The translations under genes were made by a program, and so were the position numbers. From the NCBI GenBank assembly GCA_951799405.1, contig OX637363.1, positions 4,154,001 to 4,218,000 of the forward strand: a DNA stretch of 64,000 bases, written 5' to 3'. Positions 49,478-60,394 of this stretch are shown here, in pieces. The DNA comes from Agapetus fuscipes. Lineage: Eukaryota > Arthropoda > Insecta > Trichoptera > Glossosomatidae. Under the pieces are notes generated by a model. That model did no database searches. It was given only the letters and a program-made list of their open reading frames with translations, and was not told where the DNA came from. How positions within the stretch are numbered: the first letter of the stretch is position 1; every line of letters begins with the position of its first letter.

Positions 49478-49800
49478 TTATTGCAATATTGGTGAAACAT
49501 AGGGAATCTGCACATTCACTAAGTCTTTATTTTTATTTTTGTAGATTTCCAACGCTTCCAGAGCCATCAGTCTCCTCACCTCACACTCAGAGTGCATTAC
49601 CTCTACATTGGTAATATCGAAAGTATGGTCTTTATCAATGCAATGGTCTGCCATCTCAGAGTATGCAGATAAGCCTCTGAGTGCTCTGGAATGTTCTTTA
49701 AATCTTGTGCGTACTGATCTCCCTGTCTCACCAATATATAAAGCCTCACAGTCATTACATTTAATTTTAAACAATTATTATTTAATTTCAACAATAAGGA
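49478..49800 (-). pseudogene. GIY-YIG endonuclease domain of a Penelope-like element
   Basis: The 98-codon frame reads KIKCNDCEALYIGETGRSVR, then TRFKEHSRALRG and HCIDKDHTFDI. The YIG of the GIY-YIG pair, the catalytic Arg and the CxxC-like start match the C-terminal endonuclease of PLEs. It is truncated upstream: the RT is absent. Confidence 0.75.
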
Positions 49801-50008
49801 TAAAATAGATAAGCTGGATATGGGTGGAGTGTATATTTATAACACATTTTATTTTTATTGTATTAATTTTTTTTATTTCATTATACCTAACAATAATGCA
49901 TTTTTGAATCTTACATTTGTTTTAAAAAAAAATTTAAATATGAATTTTGTTTTTGTTTTGAAAAAAATTGTTTGAAAATTATTTTTTAAAATATATTTGT
50001 AACTATTC

Positions 50009-50048
50009 TGCTCCCGAAGATGCCTCATTAGGCGAAAATATTCGAACA
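50009..50048 (+). ncRNA. Hammerhead-like motif, core mutated
   Basis: Plus-strand copy with CCGAAGA and a weakened stem I (UGCUC/GAACA). Confidence 0.45.
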
Positions 50049-50110
50049 AAAAAGAAATAAAGAAGTGAATTAAAACTTTGTTTCCATTTGAATTTTTTAA
50101 ATAATTTTAG

Positions 50111-50469
50111 ATTACATGAGATTAGATAAACCAAGATCATCTGCTAGTTTCTTTCGTAAAAAAAAGCCAACGTTGTTAACCACGAAACTACGCGTTAACA
50201 AGGCTGTGAGGGTTTTTCGTTTTTTGTGAAAGCGAAGTAAAAAGTTCCAGAGACGTATGTTTAAAAAAAACTTGCATGGGAATTGAATTAAGTTAAGGGA
50301 GAAGTTAAAGAAAAATGTGCGCTCGGATTTACTTGGGGGGGAAAAACTCCCGCCTAACTAGTCGCTTCTTGGGAACAGCGCTCTTAAGGAAAAATTTGCC
50401 CACTCCACGGAACGGTTCGTATTCAAATTATATATGTCGGACAGAGTTGTCAAGATGAACTTTTTTTTT
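50111..50469. other. Unassigned DNA
   Basis: No gene or known repeat seen. Confidence 0.35.
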
Positions 50470-50575
50470 TTTTTAAATCTCTTTTTTAATTTTAATTTTA
50501 GACACCCTCGGCGGGAATTGAACTCTAGCTATCGGCATGGAATGCAAGCATTCTACCGACTGAATCTTATTTAAG
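50470..50575 (-). mobile_element. SINE-B head fragment
   Basis: Complement of 'gcttgcattccatgccgata' and the start of the body in a T run. Confidence 0.6.
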
Positions 50576-50779
50576 TAAAGTTGCGAAGCGCATCTCGACT
50601 AGGGAACCTACAACAAGGAACAAAACCACCGAATTGCTTTTTAGAACTTCAGCTCTACCTGCCAGATTTTTTTAGCTGTATAATTTTCGAAGGATGTGAG
50701 AGTTGGTGAGCTTTGTTTTGAGAAATTAAAGGAAAATGAAAGGGGATTGATATTGGTTTTGACAAGGTTGGGGTGACAT

Positions 50780-51078
50780 AATATTAGGTTGATTTATTTA
50801 GTGAGCGCTTTTTTTTTGTGTAAATCACAGCTCAAGAGCCCTGTACGAGCTTGGCCATCGCTGAAGAAATCGCCAATACTCAAGCAAGACACAGTTGCTG
50901 TAAGGCTAGATGGACCTTTAGTGACCGGTCATTGGTAAAGGTATATGAAGTTTTCACTCAGCGATGAGCATATTTGAAAATATAAATGGTATATTTTTTG
51001 TGCTCAGCCGGGATTCGAACCCACAACTTTTTATTTACGAGTCAGAAGTGTTAACCACTAGACTACGGACCGGTCTTA
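50780..51078 (-). mobile_element. SINE-A with t2 tail
   Basis: Complement of 'gagctgtgatttacac', body and head to 'ctacggaccggtc'. Confidence 0.8.
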
Positions 51079-51234
51079 AAGATACAGGTAACTCTTTCCA
51101 TAGACAGGCATTTTGGCAAAGGAATGAGTCGTGAAAACACCAAGTTCTCATAGTTTTGATATCGACCGCAAAGGGAAATCTACCAAACTTCTAGTGCAAA
51201 GGAGTTACGGTAACAGATTTCAAATGTAAGTATG

Positions 51235-51705
51235 CCGCATTGAGTAATAACATAGAGGAGCAGAAACTAAATAACTGCATTGATACATACTATAGCCCAC
51301 ATTTGTCTCAATCCCGTCAGACGTTGCAGTGGTGTAGTCATACGCAATCAGGCTATTTTGTCCAAATCCATTTTGTGTATCGACACTCAATTATAACACA
51401 CGCCATATAATATCTTCAAATAATGCCTTTTTCTTTTAAAATTCATCAACTTTACCAATCACAATACTTATAACGCGTGTTATCTGTTAACTGACAGTCA
51501 TTATAATTCGCAATAGTACCAACTTTCTAGGATTTTTTGACATTCACCCGAGTTTTTTTGTACACATAGAAATGCAACTGTGAAGATCTTTGCTCTCTTT
51601 CTCACTAATGACCATTTTCGTATTAGTAAGTTGAAACAGATATATAATGTCTACGTTTCGTTAAAATAATTTCTAGTCCACGGATATCGTAAGTCAATGG
51701 TATGC
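51235..51705. repeat. Repeat family D copy, longest
   Basis: It spans 'taacatagaggagcagaaac' to 'tatcgtaagtcaatgg' and unites the partial copies at 5850, 22205 and 39395. Confidence 0.6.
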
Positions 51706-51949
51706 CGGCTCAGAGCCTGTCAGAGCTGGAACTACTCGACCCGTTGCCTGTCAATAACTTAGCATAACAAGGAGCCGCGGAGTGTGCCTGACGTTTCATA
51801 TTGTCACGCGGCACTCGACGGGTTAGAAATCAAACTATCTACCGGCTACTACTTAGGTACAAAGGGGAGATTAGACGTCTATTGCAAATTGTATATATTA
51901 TAATATTCCGTGTTTCAAGACCCAAACATAGTGTCGGTAATGAAATCAA

Positions 51950-52150
51950 GAAGACTCCAGTGAGCCGGACATGTAGCACGTGCAGAGGACTCCAGGATCA
52001 ACACCTTCTCTCAGGGTCAGTCTCCCCTCCACTGACCCACGCCCTGTATATCCATCCCATCCGGGGATGTGTCACAGGACTCGCATGCAAAAGTTATGTG
52101 AGATGCGAGTGGCAGAAGGCCCTCCCGTGAAGCTACACTTTCCCAAGTGT
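51950..52150 (+). repeat. Unclassified repeat, related to 3590-3705
   Basis: Shared 'acgccctgtatatccatccc'. The 109-codon frame here is unsupported. Confidence 0.4.
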
Positions 52151-52439
52151 TGGCACAAAGCAAAGTAGGCTCAGAAATCACTGAAAAGTTATAGCCGTGA
52201 GGGTTTGGGGCTCGAGGATTTTAAATTTACAAACAAAAATGCAAAGTGATTCTGAGCGTCTTAACATGTGACTTAGGGCCTAAATTTGAGATGTTACTAC
52301 TGAGACTGTTCGGGAGGTGCTCTCCTGACTAAGTGGCCAACCACCATAGAGGTGGGAAAGAAAAAAGAAAATAAGAAAGAATGTCGGTCTAATTAGACCG
52401 ACGAGTTCTCGCTTAAAACAGTCTTGGATGGTGCCCCCT

Positions 52440-52610
52440 CAGGTGCTAGACCACTCGGACGTCCCAGGATGCGGTGGGCAGACAACGTTAAAGCCGACGC
52501 CGAAGTTCTGGGAGTGAGAGGACCATGGAGGGAAGCAGCACAAGACAGAGAGTCCTCGAGGATTATGGTGCGGGAGGTCGTGAGCCTTGAAGGCTTATGA
52601 GCCGAAGAAA
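52440..52610 (+). pseudogene. Non-LTR ORF2 C-terminal relic
   Basis: A frame reads GARPLGRPRMRWADNVKADA, then GPWREAAQDRESSRIMVREV, the usual RPxxRWxDxxxxD..W..AQDR tail. Confidence 0.65.
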
Positions 52611-52639
52611 GTAAATTAAAGTAAAGAAATAATAATAGT

Positions 52640-52925
52640 AATATTAGAATGATTTATTTGGTGAGCGCTGTTTTGTGTGAATCACACCTCAAGAGACCTC
52701 TGCGAGCTTGGTCGTCGCTGAAGAAATCGCCAATACTCAAGCAAGACCCAGTTGCTGTAAGGCTGGATGGACTTTAGTGACCGGTCTTTGGTAAAGGAAT
52801 ATGAATTTTTCACCCAGCGAAGAGTGTATTTGAAAATATAAATGGTATATTTTTTGTGCTCCGCCGGGATTCGAACCCACAACCTTCCATTTACGAGTCA
52901 TAAGTGACCACTAGACTACGGACCA
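52640..52925 (-). mobile_element. SINE-A with t2 tail
   Basis: Complement of t2 ('atcacacctcaagagacctc'), body and head. Confidence 0.8.
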
Positions 52926-52959
52926 GTACATATGAGTAGATATGTTATAATTTTAGTTT

Positions 52960-53160
52960 ATTGTCTTATAGTTGAAATGAGTCTGACACCCGACTCTGTA
53001 AACATTGGTTCACTTTGCCAAGTCACCCATGTTTCAGGGAAGGGCGGCAAAAGTAGCACGGTTTATGTTCTCTCGCCAAAAAAGTTTCGTTTTTTTTTTG
53101 CCAGAGGTGCTTTTCAAGTTCACAAACATTTTTCTCGAATACTCGAAACTTAGAGTATTA
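52960..53160 (+). mobile_element. LINE-T 3' UTR, degenerate
   Basis: 'cattggttcactttgcc' and 'atgtttcagggaaggg'; the rest is decayed. Confidence 0.5.
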
Positions 53161-53179
53161 TGAAAAACTCGTACTACGG

Positions 53180-53432
53180 GTACTGAGCTATCGACCGGAC
53201 TTTTTACGAACTTGGTCGACGCTACAAAGCGCTTATTCTCAAGCAAGACCAAGTCGCTGTAAGGCTAGATGGACCTTTGGTGACCGGTCTTTGGTAAAGA
53301 TATATGAATATTTCACCCAACGAAAAGCATATTTGAAAATATAAATGGTATATTTTTTGTGCTCCGCCGGGATTCGAAATCACAACCTTTCATTCACGAG
53401 TCTGAAGAGTTACCACTAGACTACGGACCGGT
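53180..53432 (-). mobile_element. SINE-A copy (dimer junction, second unit lost)
   Basis: Complement of head and body, starting at 'gctatcgaccggactttttac', the SINE-A/B junction. Confidence 0.7.
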
Positions 53433-53814
53433 CATTGGAAGGTCGATTTTTTTAAATTTACTCTTTAGCATTCTATGCGTAGCCGTGTTGGTACTAGGTA
53501 GGTTAGTTTCATTAATCGTCATTCCTTCTCCCTCCCGCACAATGGACGGGCGCGAGATGGAAGACGGAATGTGGAGCGAGTACATTGTAGGGATGCTAAG
53601 GGTGTCCGGTAACTCCGCAGTGTCCGCTTCCTATCGGCCGGATGCCGTTATGCATACTTCCACAATGCAAATATAACACCATTCCATCCTGCTTATCTAT
53701 CTGCCTTTCTGCAATTTGATTCGACGGTTTATAGATCTAGTTACAGAAAAGGCATTCAAATATAATTTGTTATTTTAGCAACATAGATTGTCAGCCTCAT
53801 AATAGGTCTACAAA
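53433..53814. other. Unassigned, GC-rich in part
   Basis: The 105-codon frame 53359-53676 begins in the SINE and continues into unrecognised sequence; not supported. Confidence 0.3.
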
Positions 53815-54060
53815 AATGTAAATCTAAGTTACAAAAATATGTATCATTTGAGATTCATAATAAATGCATTCCCACAAGCAGACACGCATAATTTCGCGCT
53901 CACACATGCCGCATGTGGACCTATAATATAAAACCCAATCTCAAATGAACATAAGCCCTGCAACTCTTGCCGACCTTTCCTGAAACAGAGGTGACATTGG
54001 CAAAGTGAACGATTTTTTACAGTATGGGTGGTCAGCCTCATACACACCTATAAGTCAAGG
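53815..54060 (-). mobile_element. LINE-T 3' UTR copy
   Basis: Complement of tail and UTR to 'cctataagtcaagg'. Confidence 0.75.
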
Positions 54061-54314
54061 AAAAGTCTCATGGGGTTTAATCGTTGAATGCTTTTCCTTC
54101 CCTCTCTCCCTTTACTCTCTTCCCTTTACTCCCCATTCCTTTTCCTTTCTTGAAGTCATTCCTTGACTCATAGGTTGGTATGAGGCTGACCACCCATACC
54201 CATATGTAAAAGATGGTTTACTTTGCCAATGTCACCCCTGTGTCAGGGAAGGTCGGCAAAAGTTGCAGGGCTTATGTTCATTTGAGGTTTGGATTTTATT
54301 TGTAATTACACATT

Positions 54315-55460
54315 TGCAATATATCACCTACACGATTTTTGAAATATGGTGTACCGCAAGGTTCAGTTTTAGGCCCCATGCTCTTTATTCTTTATACAAA
54401 GGACATTGAGGATATCGTGAGCAGCTGTGGTATGTCAATGCATGCATACGCAGATGACTGTCAGGTGTACTCTAGCTGCAAGCCTAACGATGTCGAAGGG
54501 CTGAAAGCAAAAACGTCCATGTGTATCGAAAAAATACAATCCTGGATGACAACAAACAGACTAGTGCTGAACCCCAAGAAGACTGAAATCCTGTGGGCTG
54601 CCACTGCAAAACGGCAACATCTTATAGACCTGAATACACCACTATCCCTATCAGGAGGAGATGATATATACCCTTCCAAAACCGTGGACTTATTAGGAGT
54701 ACGACTTGGCACAGATTTGTCACTGAGCTCGCAGCTGCATAAAATTGTATCAGCGTCGTTCTTCGGGCTGCGCCAAATTAAGGCGATTCGCAGATGCCTT
54801 CCGCCGGATGCATTAAAAACGCTCATCAATGCTTTTGTTTTGTCCCGGGTAGATTATTGCAGTGCAATCTACTTAGGACAGACAAAAATGCAGTACAACA
54901 GGCTTCAGTCTGTGCTTAATTCCGCTGCAAGGCTTATCTTTGGAACAGGGAAGTTTTGCCACATCACTCCCATATTGAAGAGCCTACACTGGTTGAAATT
55001 CCCTGAAAGAGTGGCCTACAAGGTGTGCCATACGGTATACAAGGCTCTCAACGGCGTGGCTCCTGAATACTTGGCTGAGCTTTTGTCCCAGCAGTTCAGC
55101 ACAAGCGACCTGGTGCTTAGATCTGCTGTGTCTGGTGGGGCCAGACTCAACGAACCCATCAGATTTTGTGCGACACGCTTTGGCGACCGAGGGTTCCGCA
55201 ATGGCGCACCCTTGGTGTGGAATAAACTGCCCGTGGAGGTCAGGACGGCGAGTACTGAAGCATCATTTAAGAAAAAATTAAAGACTTACATGTTCAGTCA
55301 GTCATTTAGGGACTAAAAACTATGTGTGAGTGGGTGAACTTAAAGTTTTGTGTGAGTGAGTGAGGAATAAAGACAAACCAAACAATAAAAGGGCCCTTGA
55401 GGTGTGCTACACACGAAAACGGCGCTTTTTAAAAAAACAAATTATCCAAATATATATATA
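54315..55460 (+). mobile_element. LINE-K, 5'-truncated, with 8-bp target duplication
   Basis: It is flanked by TACACATT (54307-54314 and 55461-55468). It holds the ORF at 54339-55316 and a short 3' UTR with 'cccttgaggtgtgctacaca', the t2-type sequence. Confidence 0.85.
54339..55316 (+). CDS. LINE-K reverse transcriptase, C-terminal half (5'-truncated)
   Basis: 325 codons open to a stop. The RT motifs GVPQGSVLGPMLFILYTKDI, then HAYADDCQVY (YADD catalytic box) and LNPKKTEILW are followed by the thumb and C-terminal regions VDLLGVRLGTDLSLSSQLHK and FGDRGFRNGAPLVWNKLPVE. The endonuclease and RT fingers are absent, so it cannot act alone. The lack of stops suggests a young insertion. The clade is CR1/Jockey-like by eye; not resolved. 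Confidence 0.85.
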   Translation: MKYGVPQGSVLGPMLFILYTKDIEDIVSSCGMSMHAYADDCQVYSSCKPNDVEGLKAKTSMCIEKIQSWMTTNRLVLNPKKTEILWAATAKRQHLIDLNTPLSLSGGDDIYPSKTVDLLGVRLGTDLSLSSQLHKIVSASFFGLRQIKAIRRCLPPDALKTLINAFVLSRVDYCSAIYLGQTKMQYNRLQSVLNSAARLIFGTGKFCHITPILKSLHWLKFPERVAYKVCHTVYKALNGVAPEYLAELLSQQFSTSDLVLRSAVSGGARLNEPIRFCATRFGDRGFRNGAPLVWNKLPVEVRTASTEASFKKKLKTYMFSQSFRD

Positions 55461-55694
55461 TACACATTCAGCATTTGTAAGCGCGAACTGCACGTGTTTG
55501 TTTGTGGGCATGCATATGATATGAGCTTTAAATGTTAATATATCTTTGCGACTTAGATAATAAACATCAGAAAAAATCGCAGGGAGCGCATTATCGCGTT
55601 TTAAATTGATTTAAAAATAACGAGTATTTAATTGTTAATTAACGAGTGTTTCACATAACAAGCGAGAGTCTGGAACTAATTAATTCTGGAAATA

Positions 55695-55930
55695 ATACCG
55701 GACCGTAGTTCAGTGGTAACACTTCGGACTCGTAAATGGAAGGTTGTGGATTCGGATCCCGGCGGAGCGCAAAAAATATACCATTCATATTTCGAATGTG
55801 CTCTTCGCTGAGTTGAAAACTTCATAAACCTTTACCAAAGACCGGTCACCAAAGGTCCATCCAGCCGTATACAGCAACTGGGTCTTGCTTGAGAATTGAC
55901 GCTTTGTAGCAACGACCAAGCTCGTACACC
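55695..55930 (+). mobile_element. SINE-A copy
   Basis: Head 'accggaccgtagttcagtgg' to 'aagctcgtacacctcag'. Confidence 0.75.
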
Positions 55931-56237
55931 TCAGTAATAATAATATTAGGATGATTTATTTGGTGAGCGCTGTTTTTGTGTGTATCACACCTCGAGAGCC
56001 CTCTGCGAGCTTGGTCGTCGCTGTAAAAAGCGCCAATTCTCAAGCAAGACCCAGTTGTTGTAAGGTTGGATGGACCTTTCAGTGACCGGTCTTTTGGTAA
56101 AGGTTTATGAATTTTTCAACTCAGCGAAGAGCACATTCGAAATATAAATGGTATATTTTTTGTGCTCCGCCGGAGTCCGAATCCACAACCATCCATTTAC
56201 GAGTCCGAAGTGTTGCCACTGTACTACGGACCGGTCC
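55931..56237 (-). mobile_element. SINE-A with t2 tail abutting a 5S rRNA sequence
   Basis: Complement of t2, body and head; its 5' end ('cttggaccggtccgtag') directly follows the 3' end of the 5S-like sequence on the minus strand. Confidence 0.8.
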
Positions 56238-56683
56238 AAGATGCCAACGACACGCGGTGTACCTGAGCGGTCACCCATCCAAGTACTACGCAACTAAGCT
56301 ACACATATAGTGTAACTTCTTGCCGCGTTATCCCCGAAGGGGTCGCATGTGGCGAGTTGAACCTATTTATTTTTACAGGTAAGGGTGCCGACCTTACGCC
56401 AACCACTTCAGTTGAAGTGGAGGTTTCCCAGCTCCCGAGAGTGCTGGTACTCATTTCTTGTGAAGGCTGAGTAAACCTTGCCGGTATTTTATTTTGGGGT
56501 TTGAATTAAACACCGAAATGGGAAATCATTTCTGACACCCTCGGTGGGATTCGAACCCGAGCTTTCGGCATGGAATGCAAGCACTCTACTACCTGAGCTA
56601 TCGACCGGACTATCCGCGCCCAATGTTGCTTAACTTCGGTGATCTATGGGAACCGGTGCTTTCAACATGGTAACGTCGTTGAC
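56238..56683 (-). pseudogene. 5S rRNA pseudogene split by SINE-B
   Basis: Minus strand: 56683-56612 ('accatgttgaaagcaccgg', 'accgaagttaagcaacattg') and 56287-56238 ('agtacttggatgggtgaccg', 'caccgcgtgtcgttggc') join to about 122 nt closely matching eukaryotic 5S rRNA. A SINE-B lies between. Confidence 0.85.
56288..56611 (-). mobile_element. SINE-B inserted in 5S rRNA sequence
   Basis: Complement of the SINE-B end 'tgtgtagcttagttgcgta', body and head to 'gtccggtcgatagctcaggt'. The ACT at each side may be a short target duplication. Confidence 0.8.
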
Positions 56684-56689
56684 GTAACG

Positions 56690-56775
56690 CAGTAGCACTA
56701 CAACAAGAGTGTCATAGACCCCTAGAGTCTCTAGAATCTAGGGAGTCTCTCGCACAGGATTTCTTCAAAAAAATT
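56690..56775 (+). mobile_element. SINE-A t1 fragment
   Basis: 'agcactacaacaagagtgtc' to 'gcacaggatttcttc'. Confidence 0.7.
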
Positions 56776-57734
56776 GCTCTTTATGAGAGGTTCCACTGTA
56801 TTCCTTTCACACGGATATCCGGATATTGATCCTTCTAATAATAATTTTAATAGGTACAGCACAGGTTTGAAGAGATTCTTTCTGCGGGGCCAATATTAAT
56901 TGTTGTTTTACTTATGTATTATATGTAATTTAATTTTTTTTTTTAAATGAGTGAGTTTTGCATTGTATGTCTGCTTTTTGAATTGCAATTTTTTTCTTTT
57001 TCTTTTTTTAATTAAGCTTCTCGTAAGTATATTGTTTTCACCATATTATTTAATATTTCTGATATAAGTTATTACCTTACTATACTTAAGTTTTACCTAC
57101 CTATTGTAAATTCTCATTTTATCATTTTGCACTAGCATATCTTTTTTATTCACTGTAATTTAATACATGTTGTTCTTTTTGGTATTTTTATGTATTTGTA
57201 TTATTTTTGAAACTCTGTATCTATTTAATGTAAAAGGCACTAAGTGCCGTTAATAAATTAATAAATAAATATCCTATATGAAGAACCTACATAGGTCGCA
57301 TCCCTGTGAATCGGTACGGTCGCGACGCACACAGAATTTTCGTCTTTAATAAGAAACTTTGTTAATTAATGCAACTGGAATAAAGATTCAATTCCAACTT
57401 TGCTACAGCGAGAAAGTACAATAAAGCCTCGATATAACGGACGCGAGATGTTCTTTATAGTGAAAGTACAATGCATACATTATATAGAAACGGTTTGCTT
57501 TACATAGAAACGGTTTACTTCGTTGAGCGAATGAAAAAAATAAAACAAGTAGAGCTACCTACCCTCCTTCAAGTGCCATCAGTAAAATTGTTATTATTGT
57601 TTTAAAAAAATCATAAACTGCAATGCAATTCACTAACATATTTTGGACTGGCCAGATACAGGTTTTAACATTACCTGTTGAACTAAGTCTTTAGATTGAA
57701 ACACCAATATTCACCCTTGTTTGTATTTATTATC
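56776..57734. other. AT-rich unassigned DNA
   Basis: Long T-rich stretches; 'taaaaggcactaagtgccgtt' before an AATAAATAAAT run near 57230-57270 looks like the 3' end of some retroelement. Confidence 0.35.
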
Positions 57735-57960
57735 TAATCTATAATCTAAGTTGCAAATGTATAATAAGATTTCAAATTCATATTTAATGCATGCCCACAA
57801 ACAGACACGTGCAAGTTCATGCTTACAAATTAAACCCAAACATCAAATCAACATGGACCCTGAAACTTTTGCCAACCTTCCTGAAACAGAGGTGGAATTA
57901 GAAAAGTAAACCATTTTAACTGTATGGGTGGTCTGTCTTATACCAACCTATAAGTCAAGG
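57735..57960 (-). mobile_element. LINE-T 3' UTR copy
   Basis: Complement of tail and UTR to 'accaacctataagtcaagg'. Confidence 0.75.
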
Positions 57961-58139
57961 AAAAGTGCGTTTAATAAATAATAAAAACAACATTTTTCAA
58001 CTCTTTCCGGAACTCTAATGGCCCTTCGTTATTTATTCTATCGATTAGAAAGAAAAACAAGGGGCTGTCTGCTCTGCTTTGTTTTACGTGTTTTAAAAAA
58101 AGCAACGATAGCATTTTGGTTTTCCTTTGGGAGCCAACA

Positions 58140-58700
58140 TAATCTATAATCTAAGTTGCAAGGATATATTCATTTAAAGTACTCAAATGCATGCCCACAA
58201 ACAAACACGTGTAGTTCGCGCTTACAAATATGCTGAACTTACTGTACTTACAAATAAAATCCAAACCGCAAATGAACATGAGTCCTACAACTTTTGCCGA
58301 CCTTCCCTGACACAGGGGTGACATTGGCAAAGTGAACCATTTTTTACAGTATGGGTGGTCAGCTTCATACCAACCTATAAGTCAAGGAATACAAGCGATT
58401 AATTACATCCAGTTATACCTACAAACAAACAAACACTAAAAAATCTACAAAACATTATAAAAATGAAAATTGATTCTTGGCCTTAGCCGCCTACATTACA
58501 GATCAGCCGCCACTTTTTTCGGTCCTTACATACTTTTTTCATTTCATCCAGAAACATAACTTTTATCATACAAGCCCTCCTTTTATTATGACTGGATATC
58601 CCATTCATTCAAAAATTTGATCCCTCCATACTTTTCTCGGTCTTCCTCTACCACGACATCGATCTGTCTTATGACATCATCTGTATAATGTCTCTAATCT
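58140..58700 (-). mobile_element. LINE-T 3' end: UTR plus ORF end
   Basis: UTR at 58140-58390, linker, then the complement of the ORF C-terminus at 58490-58700 ('gccgcctacattacagatca', 'cttttattatgactgg'). Confidence 0.7.
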
Positions 58701-58744
58701 CATTTGCATATATTACAATCAAGATTCATATTTCAAATAGGAGG

Positions 58745-59445
58745 TAAACTGATCCAGCCTTCTGATTCGGTGAGACTTCCAGGAGTCTTACTGGATCGGA
58801 ACCTGACATCGGAAGGCAAATAGATGCCACAATAGCTTCCTCTTTTTTGTCACTTCGCCAATTAAAGGCAATCAGAAAGCGTCTACCGTCAGATGCGGTT
58901 AAGACCCTGGTGAGTGCGTTTGTGATGTCTCGGATTGATTATTGCTCAACGCTTTATAGTGGTCAGCCGAAGAAGCAGTTCACTCGCTTTCAATCTGTGT
59001 TGAATACGGGATGTCCAAATTCGCACAACATCACTCCGCTGTTAAAAAAAAAACTACATTGGCTTCGTTTCCAGGCGAGAGTGGACCGTGTTTGTTTGAT
59101 GGTATATAAAGCCATCAATGGCTTGGCGCCACCTTATCTGACTGACATGATTTCGCCTGTTGAGATGGGTGTGAGGAGGCAGACACTCAGATCCGCGGGC
59201 GATGGTGCGGTCAATTTGATTCAGCCGCTCCTTCAGATCCGTAAGAATTTCGGCGACCGTGCTTTCCGTGTTGCGGGTCCGGTGGAGTGGAACAGACTGC
59301 CACCCGGAGTGAAGAACTCCAAATCTGAGGGTGTATTTCGCGGAGCACTCAATACACACCTTTTTTAAAAGTCTTATCCGTGATCGGAGAGGGCACTTGA
59401 GGTGCGACACACACAAAAACGGCGCTCACCAAATAAATCATCCTA
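58745..59445 (+). mobile_element. LINE-K, 5'-truncated, with t2-type 3' end
   Basis: ORF relic to 59368, then 'gggcacttgaggtgcgacac' and 'caccaaataaatcatcctat', the same 3' sequence as SINE tail t2. Confidence 0.8.
58847..59368 (+). pseudogene. LINE-K reverse transcriptase C-terminus
   Basis: 173 codons: MSLRQLKAIRKRLPSDAVKT, then FQARVDRVCLMVYKAINGLA and FGDRAFRVAGPVEWNRLPPG. A short deletion after RFQSVLNT is apparent against the 54-kb copy. Confidence 0.75.
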
Positions 59446-59804
59446 TTAGTATAATATTTGTGTATAAACAAGTTACTGGCAGTACAAAGCAATATGTTGC
59501 ACGTTTTCTTCGTGCTCTGATCACACGTGAACCTTCTTATAACAAGTTGTCTTCTGTGTTGTGATGAATTACTTCATAGCACGCACATTGTGCCCGTACA
59601 CACTTTTCCCAATTTAGATAATATGATTTTTTTTTGCCAACACATTTTTTTGCCATTATCTAGGGAAGCCAATTTCCTTTTTTCCGGAGGCCGCAAATTT
59701 AATTCAATGTTATTTTTTTTTTTTGGAAAATGTAAATAGGGTATTTTTGGTTTTCATTTTTTTTTTTTTGGAAAGTTTAGATGGTTACTGTAAGGCCGAT
59801 CCGT
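59446..59804. other. Unassigned T-rich DNA
   Basis: Several T runs; nothing coding. Confidence 0.35.
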
Positions 59805-60000
59805 AGTCTAATCTAATCTAAGTTGCAAAGCTATGTAACATTGGGGATTCACATTATATTCATTACATACATCAAATTTAAAAATGAACATACATCCTGC
59901 AACTCTTGCCGACTTTCCCTGGAACAGGGGTGACATTGGCAAAGTGAACCATTTTCTACAGCATGGGTGTTCAGCCGCATACCAACCTATAAGTAAAGGA
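59805..60000 (-). mobile_element. LINE-T 3' UTR copy, internally deleted
   Basis: Complement 'ctaatctaatctaagttgca' to 'accaacctataagtaaagg'. Confidence 0.7.
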
Positions 60001-60394
60001 ATATAATATACAACAAACGTACGTAATAAAAAAAAATGCTTAATTTATTCTCAAGTTATGATAATCGAAAACGCCACACAAGCTTCCTTTTTTATTGCAC
60101 AGAATGGGATATCTGAACACACGCTCTCATTAAATTCTTAATTTATACATTTTTCTTAACAATTTGAGCATAAGCGAGATTTTTAAATAATACCTAGTTG
60201 ATATATTTATTTATGAAGTAAGAGGTAGCAATACTTGTACAGTTAACTTGGGTTGCATGTGGAACTTACCAACACAACAAATGATAGCCGAGTCGTTCGG
60301 AGACAGGGAAAACCCCACTTCAACTTGAATGGTTGGCGTAAAGCCGACCGCCTCATCTGCTTTGAATATCAAATAAGCCGAATCATTTATGATT

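Larger units (their letters stand above)
48360..50110. mobile_element. Penelope-like element relic
   Basis: Terminal repeats with hammerhead cores at 48385-48745 and 49170-49445 (minus orientation) and 49835-50110 (plus orientation) surround a minus-strand GIY-YIG endonuclease fragment. The reverse transcriptase is missing. Another palindrome lies at 48925-49140. Confidence 0.7.
54155..55560 (+). mobile_element. LINE-T 3' UTR split by LINE-K
   Basis: UTR at 54155-54314 and 55461-55560, separated by the LINE-K insertion. Confidence 0.75.

Noticed and set aside
51801..52130. 109-codon plus frame as a gene
   Set aside because: It overlaps a repeat also found at 3590-3705 and has no conserved motif.
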